From assembly GCA_025667525.1 (NCBI GenBank), contig CM046881.1, positions 500,547,627 to 500,611,626 on the forward strand: a stretch of DNA of 64,000 bases. Direction: 5' to 3'. The stretch's first letter is position 1. Each line of letters begins with the position of its first letter. Below are positions 27,008-37,829 of the stretch, in pieces. The stretch comes from Glebionis coronaria. Taxonomy: Eukaryota > Streptophyta > Magnoliopsida > Asterales > Asteraceae. The notes beneath the pieces are model-generated. The model ran no database searches and was not told the origin of the DNA. It saw nothing but the letters and a program-made list of their open reading frames with translations. A program made the translations under genes and the position numbers.

Positions 27008-28768
27008 TGATAGGTGTGAAAACACCCATCCTTTTACCACTTATTTCTTGCTAAAACAAGACCAAAACGCGTATTTAATGTCATTTGTTTGGAATTATGC
27101 GTGGTTTGTGTGTTTGTTATGTTTTCAGAGCCAACCGGATAAATATTGGAGAAAACATGGGATTGCACGGGTTTTATCAAGGAAAAAGACTGAAGACAAA
27201 GTCTATTGTCCAAGAGATGCAAAAGATTTGAAGTCAATGGGCCTATTTGAAGATTTATCGAAGAAAAGGACCAAAGACGGAAGATTTACACATGTCGAAG
27301 AAACTCAAGTCTATTTAACGAAGAAATTAAAAGACGAGTTGAATTTAATCGACGACAAATCCCGAATCAGAATCGAAAACGTCAACTTTTCTGAAAAGAC
27401 GAGAAGACAAAAAGAAGGGAAGAAAGCCCACTCACCAACCAAGGGAGAAGCCTATAAATACTCCTCCCATTCACACATCCGCTCTCTCTCTTCTTCTAGT
27501 TTTTCAGTTATTCTTCTTCCTAGTTTTTAGGAGCCATCTCCCTTAAGGAGTGGTTTTCATCTTGTTTAATTTCTTCCATTCGTGTAAGTATAATCTTTTC
27601 TTGTTTGTTGAATCTTAATTCATTAATACAAATCATCTTTTAATCTTTCCATCATCTTGTTCTTCATATCTTTTTTACTCTTAATTCTTAAGTTTTATTC
27701 TTACGGTTTGATTGTCAAAAGTAAGTGGGTTTTGAGATTTAGTTGTTTTGGATTCAAGCTTTCTATGAGTAAAAGATTAGTGGTAAAATTGGTTTAAGTT
27801 TTGGTAAAAAAAACTTGGTGATTTTTGGTGATTGAACTCGTTCATTGATTTCCCCTGTTCCTCGCATTCCCAGTTCCTGATCTTGCCCAGATTCCGAATA
27901 GGGAATCTGGGGTTGTGTCTATTCGGAATATTTCAATTATTCCGAATAGTGGCTAATTTTCTTGTCTATTCGGAATATCTAATATTCCGAGTAAGGCTTT
28001 CTTTCCAAGGTTTTCCGAATAGGGTTTTTCTTTAAGATATTCCGCATAGTCATAACTTTCCGAATAGAACATTCATTCCGCATAGGGCAATTTGTCATTT
28101 ATTCCGCATAGGCTGATTTCCATTTCCTCTATTCGGAATATTTTCCATATTCCGAATAGTCCCATTATTCCGAATAGGATCTTGCTTTTCGAATAGGGCA
28201 TTTTTCCATTTATTCCGCATAAGGAAGATTATTCCGAGTAAGACAATTTTTCCGCATAGCTTACTTTCCGCATAGGACCTCGTATTCCGCATAGAGTTCA
28301 TTGTTCCGCATAAGAGACACTTTCCGAATAGAGCTTCTTTCAAAATATTCCGCATAAGTGATACTTTCCGCATAAGACTTTTGTTCCGCATGGCCTTAAT
28401 TATTCCGAGTAAGGGAAACATTCCGAGTAGAGCAGTGTATTCCGCATAGCAAGAAACATTCCAAATAAGAGACTTCCAGTTTTATTCTTCATTAAGGTAT
28501 TTTCTACTGTTTCGTTTAAATTCTGGATTTATTGTCATTTCTAGTTTCTAGTTTAATTTTATTATTACTTGCCTTTATAATTTTAGTAGATTTAGACCAA
28601 AGCTCCCCCTTTTTAGTCACCAATTACAACGATTCCACTTTTGACCGTGATCGATTCGAGAAGATACCGAGAACGAAACAACGATATATATCAATTGGGT
28701 ACGAACAACGCAAAGAGAGATCTTGCAAGCAAAAACCTTTTTATTAACCAACCAAAATTCAGTTATTA
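27008..28768 (+). repeat. Athila-1 3' LTR
   Basis: 1761 bp and nearly identical to the 5' LTR. Differences are mostly transitions, plus loss of 4 bp near 28696. TATAAATA at 27453-27460; word array at 27890-28467. The AGGAG duplication follows. Confidence 0.93.
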
Positions 28769-28773
28769 AGGAG

Positions 28774-29085
28774 CCATATACACGAGCTTAAAATCTTTGA
28801 ATAATTTTAATAAGAGCTCGTGCCCGAGAAAAAATGAATTTCTCGTTGTAAGGATAAGTTTATCATCGGCGATAAACCTTCCTTTCTTTGAAGATCGAGT
28901 TACAGTCTGTGATGTGACTATAAGTCCTTTACACGAGCTTAAAACCTTTGAATAGTTTTAATGGAAGCTCGTGTCCGAGAAAATTTAATTTCTTGTTTTG
29001 AGGGTAAGTTATCGTTGCGAGATAAACTTCCCTTTCTTTGAAGAACGGGTTACAGACTCTGATTTATCTATAAGCCTAGTTGTTA
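28774..29085 (-). repeat. LARD-1 120-bp array, continued
   Basis: Two to three further units of the array at 16380-17430. Joining 17435 to 28774 restores a normal unit (aacgaggag then ccatatacacgagc), which confirms the Athila-1 insertion point. Confidence 0.8.
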
Positions 29086-29087
29086 GC

Positions 29088-31196
29088 TTAATCATAAATC
29101 CCCTGAAACACTTGATTCTTAGATATCAGCTTCTTCAGCAACCAAACGCTAAGAGTGTCCTTAGTTGAATGGTATACAGAGATTTGATCGGTTTGTTGTT
29201 GATGATGCTCGACTTTAGTACCTGTACTGGAATCAACAATTTGCATACTTTCACATGGGTTAGCGATATCTATGTTAGAACCATGCGGGGGTTCACAACC
29301 AACTTTGGTAGTGCTACAGGGAAACATCCTTCCTGTAGGAACCCATTGAAGATTAACTGATTTGATAATCCTACCTGTGGGTTGCCACCTAAGAGTGGAT
29401 TTAGGTGACATGATTTTCTTATGCACAGCCGAAGACTTAGCTTTAGAAGACCTATTTCCTTTAGGAATACCTCTTTTAGCACTTGAGTTCAGCTCCTTCA
29501 AGACTTTAGTTACACAAGCCGCATGATTTATCATGAAGACACTTTTCATGCATACGGAACAAACACCGTGTTTGAGATCCGAATGAGATCTAGAAATCCT
29601 AGTTCTTGCTTGTGTCATTTTCTTAGATGCATCTACATAGTGATTATTAGGCATACTATTCAACCTATGATGTGGCATAATCTTAGAACTATACCTAGAA
29701 TCACTAGTAGCAGTCTTGTTTGTAGGTTTTGCATAGGCTGATTTGATCACAGTAGGCCTAGATAGTGGAGTGACTGGTCTAGAACTATGAACCATATCAA
29801 CTTGGGAGGCAAACCGCGATCTCGAGGATTTTGGTCGCTCGGATCTAAATGCAGTCGGTTGTCGAACGGACTGATTTTTAGGCGGTTTCCCCAAGATTGA
29901 TGGTTTTTCAAGCTTAGTGTCCACACTAGTGCCCTTAATTTTCCTTAGCTCATTTTTCAGAGCAGCTATAGCAAAAACCTTTTTCTGAACCCGAGCCTTT
30001 AAATCAGCATTTTCAGTAGTTAACAAAGTCGTTGACTCTAGAGTTTTAGACCTTATCTCTACGATAGTATTATGTAACTCATTACAATGCTGTTTTAAGG
30101 TCTCTTGTTCCTTTTGTAAGAGGTCTTGGGATGCCAACTTAGATTCTAGCAAAATAATTTATTTCACAAAATTATCTTTTTCGGCTTTAGAATCTTGAAA
30201 TTTTTGATTTAATTTTTGTTCAAGAACAACGTTTAAATTTTCAAGTTTTTCAAAATACTTTTCAGATTTATCCGTTTTCTTTGCAAATTCAATTTTGGCA
30301 TCCTCAAGCTCTTTTGATTGTTGAGCTATGATCGTTTCAAGCTCTTCAATCCTAGAAGCAGAATTGATTAAAGAAGCAGTCATAGGGCATATATCATGAT
30401 TTTGAGCATCTTGATCATTCTTTCCCTCATTATGACTCACATCGGATGAATCAGAAGTGAAATCACCCTTTTCCATCCCATGTTTGTCATAGGTGGGTTC
30501 TGAGTTCTCAACATGTTGTAGATCATTGTGAGATTCAATATTGAATTGTACCCCAACTATTGGCTCTTCGTCATGCATGCTTTGACGTGAATTTATGACA
30601 CTGCTATCATCATTAACCAAAGCGGTCTCCTTTGAATCATCCGTAAGACTATTTGTTTCCTCTGGCATTTGCATCGGATTTTCTTGCTTCCAAGTATCAT
30701 GAGCGATTTGAAGTCGTGATCGTTCTTGAAACAAATGTGTAAGAGAAGTCACGTATTTGAACAAAGTACCACGGAAATCTTGAATCTCTTTATGTATGTC
30801 TCCTTGGAATGACTGACAGAGCACTGAATTTTCTTTCTTGGCAACATCGAATTGAAGAAAAATCGATAATTGTTTCAAAAGAACTTGAAGTGCAGATGCA
30901 GATTCAATATGATTAAAGTCTTCTTTCTCAAGTTGCTGCTGAAGAATATCCAAGTTTATCATCATAGACTCCATGAAGAAAGGAGCATCTTGACCAAATA
31001 TTGCCACAAAGGATGGTCCATAGTCTAGCTTGGTAAGCTCATAGAGCTGACATTCAAATTGTCTAAATGAGACCTGACATTTTTGTCTTGCTTCGTCTTG
31101 CATCATCTTCAATTCTCCCTCTCGAGATGTCGAATTCAACGAATCCAATGAAAATCGATGATAAATGAAAGTAAGGATTACTTGTCGATCGATCAA
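29088..31196 (-). pseudogene. LARD-1 gag-associated coiled-coil ORF
   Basis: A single minus-strand frame of about 700 codons broken by one in-frame TAA near 30156. The first part (31196-30159, 345 codons) has LKMMQDEARQKCQVSFRQFE, then an acidic Ser/Asp-rich stretch and a long coiled coil (SRIEELETIIAQQSKELEDA). The second (30152-29088, 354 codons) continues the coil, has a basic region with VRQPTAFRSERPKSSRSRFA and a Cys cluster (HGVCSVCMKSVFMINHAACV), and ends with VWLLKKLISKN. From memory this is the segment between gag and protease in a Copia family abundant in Anthemideae. Domains needed for copying are absent. Likely a structural or RNA-binding remnant; exact role unknown. Confidence 0.65.
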
Positions 31197-31369
31197 TGAA
31201 AGAAAGTAATTGTGTTTGTTGTTGTGAGTAGAAGTCGAGAAATAATGTTAAAATCCCCTAATAATTGTTCTCGATAAACCAAAAATTCCGAGACAAAATT
31301 ACACACGATTGTTAAAAATTTTCAAAAACACGTTTTTGAAAAATCTTGAAATACTTGTCACAGTATCGG

Positions 31370-31760
31370 AATCCTCAAATTTAATCCGTCGGAATACCCA
31401 TCGGAATAACCTTCGGAATGTCCTATCGGAAAGTCTGTCGGAATGTGGATTGGAATACCTGTCGGAATATTAATGTTTAAACCATCGGAATACTCATCGC
31501 AATATTAGATCGCAATGACATTCGCAATGTTGCCTATCGCAATGTTTGATCGAAATATGGACAGAGTAACGTCGCAATATCTCTTAATTCCGTCGCAATC
31601 CACGATCGCAATGAACGATCGCAATCCTCGATCGGAATTGGAATACACTATCTGAATATTCGTCGCAATGTAGAAACCCTAGGCTATTTGCGATCGCAAT
31701 ATTCAGATCGGAATATAAAACCCTTCCAACTTCGCGATGGAGTATTTTTCCACTTTTCTC
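31370..31760 (-). repeat. LARD-1 leader array of TTCCGA/TTGCGA words
   Basis: Between primer site and ORF, the plus strand shows repeated atcggaata, gtcggaata and atcgcaat. In the sense direction these are TATTCCGAT, TATTCCGAC and ATTGCGAT. The first set matches the TTCCGNAT theme of the other elements. Confidence 0.75.
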
Positions 31761-31988
31761 GGATAGTACACAACCAATTCGGAATATCAAGCCAAGAAAC
31801 GAATCAAACACCCAAAAATTTTGTGTTTTTAACCAATACCAATACCAAATCACAATAATAAGTAATTAGATGAAGTATATCAAGATTAAACCATAAAAAC
31901 ACAAAAAAAAAATTGTACTTGTGAATTCGGATCAAAATAGGCGAGATAATCAAGAACACAAACACAAAAACCAAACAATCATCCCATG

Positions 31989-32000
31989 GCTTTGATACCA
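31989..32000 (-). promoter_or_regulatory. LARD-1 primer-binding site
   Basis: Minus strand TGGTATCAAAGC, two bases inside the 5' LTR; the standard Copia site for initiator tRNA-Met. Confidence 0.85.
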
Positions 32001-32002
32001 AT

Positions 32003-32283
32003 TGTTAGTTTATCGTAATCCTTGGATTATCTAACTATGGAGATGATTATTAGAGAGAGAGATAGACGAAGATGTAGAGAGAGAAACTAGAGAGAGGTTG
32101 GAGAGAAAAATGAAAGATTAGATTAAGTGTGTGAAAAGTGAATGACCAACCCCTCCTAACATGCTAGGAGGGGGTTTATATAGCCCACCCTACATGTGGG
32201 CTATATGGGCTATATTGGATCACGAGCCCAATATCATTGGAGTGACCGATCCTTTCTAAATACGTAAAAACGTATTTCCAACA
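32003..32283 (-). repeat. LARD-1 5' LTR
   Basis: 281 bp. The TATA box (TATATAAA, minus, 32175-32182) is followed in the sense direction by a 9-bp inverted repeat: arms 32165-32173 and 32150-32158, loop of 6. The CCAGA target duplication follows at 32284-32288. Confidence 0.93.
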
Positions 32284-32288
32284 CCAGA

Positions 32289-32938
32289 CCTTGTTGTTTG
32301 ACTGTTTGTACAAGTTGTGCATTTTGCTCTTTCAAGCTAATGCATATTTTCGTCAATTCCATTCTAGTGACTGGTTTCAGTCTGCTCTCAACCCTAGGAG
32401 GAGATTTCTCACCTCTTTGGGTATCACTGAGTGAGGAAGTGGACTTACCTATGGTGTCACTGTCCTGCTCACCCCTTGAGGATGAGACAGTAGTGGCAGT
32501 CAAATCCCCATATTGCTCCAAACCCTTGGAGACTCTCCTCTCTGCTACTTGTGAAGGTTCACTAGGCAAGGGAGACCTAGCAAACCTAGTTTTGGTTCTC
32601 CTTTCTTGTTGTGGGTTGGTAGGGGTAAGTTGGCTGGCAGGGGCATTAGTAGCAGGGGCATCAGCAAGAGTGGTTTGGGCTGCTCTTAGTTTTGAAGCAG
32701 CTTCTCTTCTGATTTGGTTCATCATAGTTTGAGTCAGAGGAACTGCCCTGCCAGAAAAGTGTGGGGTAGGTGCTGCAAGAGTGGCGAATAATTTGGTTGT
32801 ATGGGGGTTAGCTTTAAAATAATATTTGTGACGAATTTTACCATGTTGCCTCATATCCAACAAAACTTCTATAAACCTTGGATACATACAAAATTTTGAA
32901 TTGATTTTGACATTTGTGACCATACCTTCAAAAATCAT
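32289..32938 (-). pseudogene. Copia-A extra 3' ORF, second part
   Basis: Frame in phase with 32939-33466 across a single TAA near 32939. It begins MIFEGMVTNVKINSKFCMYP, then a Pro/Ala/Thr-rich, low-complexity region. The last 20 or so codons form a coiled coil (CISLKEQNAQLVQTVKQQG) that is cut by LARD-1 at 32288 and continues at 13494. The AGCAGGGG word occurs at 32634 and 32655 within the coding sequence. Confidence 0.6.
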
Positions 32939-33466
32939 TTAAGAAAAACAATATTTTCGCCTTGTTTCTAAGAAAATTAGAGCAGAAGCAACTTTACTCC
33001 CAAATTCATTAAAAGATGTAGTTTTAGTTGATAAACATTTCAAAGTAGTATGAATCAAATACTTCCAATGGGGTACAAACTGACCTTTTACAAATTTATA
33101 TTGTTGATTATCAGAAATGTTGTACCCCAAATTTGTGAGACCCTCAAACATTTCAGCCTCTGGTAATGTAACCACCCCACCCTCATCATCCAAGACTAAT
33201 TTGTCTCGAATAGAGGCAAGTGTAACCACCTTGGGATGGCCATCAACCAGGCTCTTAATTGTTACCTCTCCATCCATTGTTTCAAGCGTGGCATTAGACC
33301 AAAACTGTTGGATGTGTGAGGTGTAGATTCTAAGATTGAGTACAAGAGCGAACCTGAAATAGCTAGATTTAAGGTAAGCAACATCATCAGTGAATTCAGC
33401 ATGCTCCTTAGACAAAATGGCGATTTGGTTATGGTTAGGAGCGATTTTGAGAGTCGTGGAAGACAT
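32939..33466 (-). pseudogene. Copia-A extra 3' ORF, N-terminal part
   Basis: 175 codons starting MSSTTLKIAPNHNQIAILSK, with YTSHIQQFWSNATLETMDGE and VPHWKYLIHTTLKCLSTKTT. From memory this is the N-terminal domain of the extra ORF seen 3' of RNase H in many Asteraceae Copia elements. Its function is unknown; it sits where Sireviruses carry an env-like gene. The frame ends at a nonsense codon after KYCFS and is continued by the next fragment. A TATA box lies about 90 nt upstream of the start. Confidence 0.65.
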
Positions 33467-34585
33467 GTTAAGAATTTAAAGGTTTATGTTTTTGAAAAAG
33501 TAGTGGGATTTGATCGATAGAGTGAGTTAGGCCTGTTGGTGAAGGGAATTGAGTTTATATAGGTGAATTGAAGGACTGTGATTAGACCAAATTATCAATT
33601 TGCAAAAAGATCATAAATAAATCTTGTTAAGAAAGTAACTTATTTGAAATAATAATAAAAAGGTTACCAATCAGCGAAAAAAGCGCCTTAAATATCTTTT
33701 GAAATTAATAAAATATTCCCTAACCAAAAAGTTAGCAAGCAGGCCCAACGGCTATAAGCAGGGCAACGGTATTGTCAGTCAACGATCAAACATGGGAATG
33801 TGTTGCAAAGCAGGGGAAAGTTGTACTAGCAGGGTTATAAAAAATTAAAGCAGGGGAAACTTTCCTAAGGGTATTAGACTTATCCTGAATAGATCAATGC
33901 TAAACAGCTCTGCTCTAATGCACACGCTTGTATAAAAAAGCTAGATACATAGAATCTCAAGAGTCCTCCATTCAGCAAAGTTCCAAACAGAAAAAGTTAA
34001 CACATAAGCAACCCTGCACCTAGTCAAACCAATAAAATAAGCATACCCCAGACTCCATCCCTACCATTTACTTTCTATAGTTAATTGGTCTTGGCAATAT
34101 GCACCCAAGCTCTTAGATTAGGCAGCAAGCTGCTCAATCAAGAATTTTGAGTACACATTACAATGCCTCAAGGTTTCAGAACTCCAACGGGCTTTTCAAT
34201 AAGTCGTCATTGTCCCAAACCCCTACTCACCAGTGGATATGATCTAGAATCATATATGAGTATCCTAGGGATACCCTGAGTCCTAAAGGTGTGGCCTAAC
34301 CTCTCTTGAAACATAGAGCATATACCTGATCTCCCATAATATAGCATGCTCCATTAGGATCTTTGTATTGTTAGTCTAAAACCACATAGAACCACTTAAA
34401 AAGAACAAACCCAAATAAGAGAAAAACTCTTAGAAGCGAAATTTCCTTAGCAGGGGGATTAACCATAGCAGGGGAAACTTTGTTCAAAAGTAGTGGAATG
34501 AAGAATAATGGAAAACGTGACTAACACATTTACAACAACAGCAATAATAAAATTTTGAATATACAAGACATTGCAAACATCAATT
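33467..34585 (-). other. Copia-A spacer between RNase H and the 3' ORF
   Basis: 1.1 kb non-coding spacer with at least five AGCAGGGG words (33808-33870, 34446-34484). The part nearest the ORF looks like a promoter and leader: a TATA box at 33554-33561, then CT- and A-rich sequence up to the ATG. Confidence 0.6.
33554..33561 (-). promoter_or_regulatory. Candidate internal promoter TATA box for the Copia-A 3' ORF
   Basis: Minus strand TATATAAA (plus tttatata), 88 nt upstream of the ATG at 33466. The spacing would give a 50-60 nt leader rich in A and C, typical of plant mRNAs. This would allow a subgenomic message for the 3' ORF. Confidence 0.45.
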
Positions 34586-35233
34586 TTAGGGAATAACCAT
34601 CCTAATACTTGCCACCAAATACTGAAACCTCCCTATGTTAAAAGCTTTTGTCAAAAGATCAGCAACATTAAGTTCTGTGTCAATTGCCTCTGGGACAATC
34701 AATCCCTTTTCAAAACGATCTCTAATAAAATGATGTCTGATTTCAATATGTTTAGTCTTAGTATGAAAAACAGGATTTTTAATTATGTAGATAGTACTGT
34801 TATTGTTAATGAATATCTTGGTTTTAAGAAAGTTGTACCCATAATCAAGCAGTTGATTCTGAATCCAAAGGACTTGTCCATAACATGAAGCAGCTGCCAC
34901 ATATTCAGCTTCAGCTGTGGAAGTTGCCAGAATAGTCTGCTTTTTACACTACCAAGATATAAGCTTGCTTCCTAAAAACTGACATCCACCTGTTGTAGAC
35001 TTCCTATCATTATTGTCACCAACATAGTCACTATCTGAATAGGCCACTAGCTCAAATGGTGACTCCTTGGGATACCAAAGTCCTAAAGTTGGATGACACT
35101 TCAGATACCTAAATATTCTCTTCACAGTAAACAGATGACACTTTGTGGGTGTCACTTGGTATCTTGCACATAAGCAGACTACAAACATGATGTCAAGTCT
35201 TGAAGCTGTAAGATACATGAGAGATCCAATCAT
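34586..35233 (-). pseudogene. Copia-A end of RT and RNase H
   Basis: The frames 35233-34949 and 34900-34586 are in phase and separated by a stop. Seen: MIGSLMYLTASRLDIMF, then YSDSDYVGDNNDRKSTTGGC of the RNase H start, stop after LISW, then AASCYGQVLWIQNQLLDYGY and HFIRDRFEKG. The sequence order matches Copia RNase H. The catalytic Asp of SDSDY is kept; the conserved STAEAEYVA region lies just beyond the stop. Product non-functional. Confidence 0.85.
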
Positions 35234-35446
35234 GGACCTATAGTTCCTGGCATCAATAGGCTTTCCTAGGCCATCTTTTCCCTAAGGATTATCTTTATTT
35301 ATGGGAGTGGAGACTTTCTTTCCTTCACACATTCTAAACTTCTTCACAATTTCAGCAACATATTTGTCTTGTGAGATGAAGATCCCATCCTTCCTCTGTT
35401 GAACTTGTAACCCCAAGAAAAATTTGAGTTCACCCATAGCACTCAT

Positions 35447-36042
35447 CTAGAATTTATCTTGCATCAACTTGGCAAACTCTTTGCTAAGCAGAGAGTTTGT
35501 GGATCCAAAGATGATGTCATCCACATACACTTGTATCAAAAGAAAGTCACCCTTGTGTTTCTTGATAAACAGGGTCTGGTCAATCTTTCCCTTGTTGAAA
35601 CCGTTATCCAATAGGTATTTAGAGAGAGTCCCATACCAGGCCATAAGAGCTTGATGAAGCCCATAAATAGCCTTCTTCACCTTGTAAACCTAGTCTGGAT
35701 GTTCTGGATCTTCAAAACCTAGAGGTTGCATCACATAGACTTCCTCATCAATGGTGCCATACAAAAAGGCACTCTTAACATCCATCTGATATACTGTGAA
35801 GTCCATGAATGAAGCATAGGCAAAAAAAATCTGATGGCTTCAATTCTGGCAACTAGAGCAAAGACCTCATCATAATCAATGCCTTCTTCCTGAGTATATC
35901 CTTGTGCTACCAGTCTGGCTTTGTTTCTGAACACAATACCCCTCTCATCCTTTTTGTTCCTGAGCACCCACTTTGTCCCAATGGGTCTTGCCCATTTTAG
36001 ACAATCTACCGAAATCCATACTACTTGGATATCGAATTGCAA
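35447..36042 (-). pseudogene. Copia-A reverse transcriptase
   Basis: Fragments 36042-35731 and 35680-35447. The first has [17 protein letters not shown] and [18 protein letters not shown], the start of Copia RT. A frameshift in an A-run near 35823-35830 scrambles the next residues. The second has KAIYGLHQALMAWYGTL and the active site YVDDIIFGST (YVDD at 35516-35527). Identity with the Sirevirus/Tork group is suggested by YVDDIIFGS. Confidence 0.85.
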
Positions 36043-36303
36043 GAGTTATTTCTTCATAGCTTCAACCCAGCTTGGATCATTGAGAGCTTGAAAAATCTTC
36101 TTTGGCTCTTCTTGTGACAAAAAGGCAGTAAATAGACAACATTGCATATTGTCATGATTGAACTTCATAGTGATATTGGCAATGAAGCTGTGTTCTTTGC
36201 TGAATACCTTGTTTGTCTGGGAGTAGCAAGATCTCCTATGATTTGTGATTGAGGATGATTCTTGTTGACTCTATAAGTTGGGTGTTTTTCAACAATAACC
36301 TCA
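36043..36303 (-). pseudogene. Copia-A integrase-RT linker, 3' part
   Basis: Minus-strand sequence with broken frames that reads like the region before Copia RT, including IGDLATPRQTR near 36230-36200. It joins 56179 when Athila-2 and one GACTC copy are removed. Confidence 0.5.
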
Positions 36304-36308
36304 GACTC

Positions 36309-37493
36309 TGATACTTAGTATTTGTATGGGTTCAGATTTTAATCTCGGTATCCTCTCGAATTGATTACAGCTCAAAGTGGAAAGATTGTTCTTGGTGACA
36401 AATAGGGGGATTGGGTTTTCTATTCTACTAAAGGTTTAAATGCACTAAGATGTAAACTTAAACTAAAAGCAATTAATTTAATAGCAATTAATAAAACTTG
36501 AATTAAAATTTAAGTATTAAAAAGAAACATTAAATAGCACTAAACTCTGATTCGAAATACTCAAAAGAAAAATTGATTCGGAAGTTTCTACTTTACCCTT
36601 GATCCGGAAGTCTTGATCCGGAAATTTGGTTCGGAACTCTTCCGAATGAACCCTCTGGTTTGGAACTTTCTTGATCCGGAACTCTTCCGGATGAACTCCT
36701 TGATTCGGAAGTCTTCCGAGTGAACAAGCTTGATTCGGAACTCTCTAATTCAGAAGTTTATTCGGAAGTTTATTCGGAACTTTCAAACAAAACTGATTCG
36801 GAACTTTTGAAAAACCATTCATTCGGAACTTTTAAACTGATTCAGAACTTTTGAAAAACCATTCATTCGGAACTTTTAAACTGATTCGGAACTTTTGAAA
36901 AACCATTCATTCGGAACTTTTAAACTGATTCGGAACTTTTGAAAAACCATTCATTCGGAACTTTTAAAAGACTTCATTCGGAACAAATTGATTCGGAACT
37001 TTTTAATACAAATTGATTCGGAACTTATAAATGAACTAATTCGGAACTTTTCACTAAGATGCTTCACTCGGAACTTTTGTGCTCATTCGGAACCTGGAAA
37101 AACTTAAGAACAGTGGGCGAAAGAAGAACAGGGGAACACGATTTCAAGCCAAAATCCACCAAGTGTTTAACCAAAACTTAAACTAAACTAATGCCTAATC
37201 ATCTACTAACCATAAACATCAAATCCCATCAATAAAAACATAAAACCCAATAACTTTTAAAAATCAAAATCAACCAAATAAGAATTTTAACTTTGAATTA
37301 AAAGGATGAAGATGAACAAGATGAAATGAAGGATTAAATTGATAGATTAATGTTTAAACAATCAAAAGACAAAGATTAAACTACAAGATTGGGAAAAACA
37401 AGAATCAAAATCACCAAACACCCTAATGGTGTTGGTGATGCCTACGAACAGAAAAAGAGAGAAAAAGGGAAAAATGAAAAACTCCATGAAAAA
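36309..37493 (-). repeat. Athila-2 3' LTR, part 1
   Basis: Ends TGATACTTAG at the left on the plus strand. Carries the ATTCGGAAC array (36545-37105). Continues at 46204 after LARD-2; the 5' LTR at 54518-56173 serves as the empty site. Confidence 0.9.
36545..37105 (-). repeat. Athila-2 LTR array of GTTCCGAAT words
   Basis: Plus strand cattcggaacttttaaactg and gattcggaacttttg repeats, so the sense strand reads AAGTTCCGAATGA. Three to four nearly perfect 56-bp higher-order copies lie in the middle. Same array in the 5' LTR at 54775-55300. Confidence 0.88.
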
Positions 37494-37813
37494 TGTAGAA
37501 TCTTGATAACCTATGAATCTATGAAGTGGGTTGATGTTTTCTAGAGAGAGAAACTAGAGAGAGAAAGTGAGAGAAAAACTATGTGTATTTTATTAAGTGG
37601 AACTTTCAAATGAACAACAACCAACCCCTTTCCAAGGAGGAAAGGGGTATTTATACTTCCAAGTCATATGTGGACTTGGGCCGGCCCATGACAAGCCCAT
37701 AGACCGGTTCTTACTTAACTAAATAAGTAACTATAAACTACGAGCTATTACAACATTAATAATATTGTGGAGTGACTGATACTTCTAATATACGTAAAAA
37801 CGTATTTCTAACA
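37494..37813 (-). repeat. LARD-2 3' LTR
   Basis: 320 bp, TGTAGAATCTTG...TTTCTAACA. The sense-3' half resembles the LARD-1 LTR (tacgtaaaaacgtattt-ccaaca on the plus strand). Confidence 0.92.
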
Positions 37814-37829
37814 ATCTCCCCCTAAGGGA
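37814..37829 (-). promoter_or_regulatory. LARD-2 polypurine tract
   Basis: Minus strand TCCCTTAGGGGGAGAT adjoining the 3' LTR. Confidence 0.75.

Larger units (their letters stand above)
17436..28768 (+). mobile_element. Athila-1: full-length Athila-type Gypsy retrotransposon
   Basis: 11.3 kb, plus strand, with LTRs 17436-19200 and 27008-28768, primer site, intact polyprotein, polypurine tract and perfect target duplication AGGAG (17431-17435 and 28769-28773). It sits inside the 120-bp repeats of LARD-1. LTRs differ by about ten substitutions plus one 4-bp indel over 1.76 kb, near 0.6 percent, so it is the youngest or among the youngest insertions here. The motif ITTRSG after gag and the FMDDF RT active site place it in the Athila lineage. 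No env-like ORF is seen downstream. The integrase has a Lys at the catalytic Glu position. Confidence 0.95.
13500..32283 (-). mobile_element. LARD-1: non-autonomous Copia-like LTR element
   Basis: LTRs 32003-32283 (5') and 13500-13778 (3') differ by about two substitutions and one 2-bp indel. A perfect target duplication CCAGA (13495-13499, 32284-32288) shows insertion into the 3' ORF of Copia-A. The primer site and polypurine tract are present. The only coding sequence is a gag-adjacent coiled-coil ORF (29088-31196). There is no protease, integrase or RT, so it depends on proteins in trans. About 6.9 kb once Athila-1 (17436-28768) is subtracted. It shares LTR ends and its long 3' non-coding half with LARD-2. 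Confidence 0.9.
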
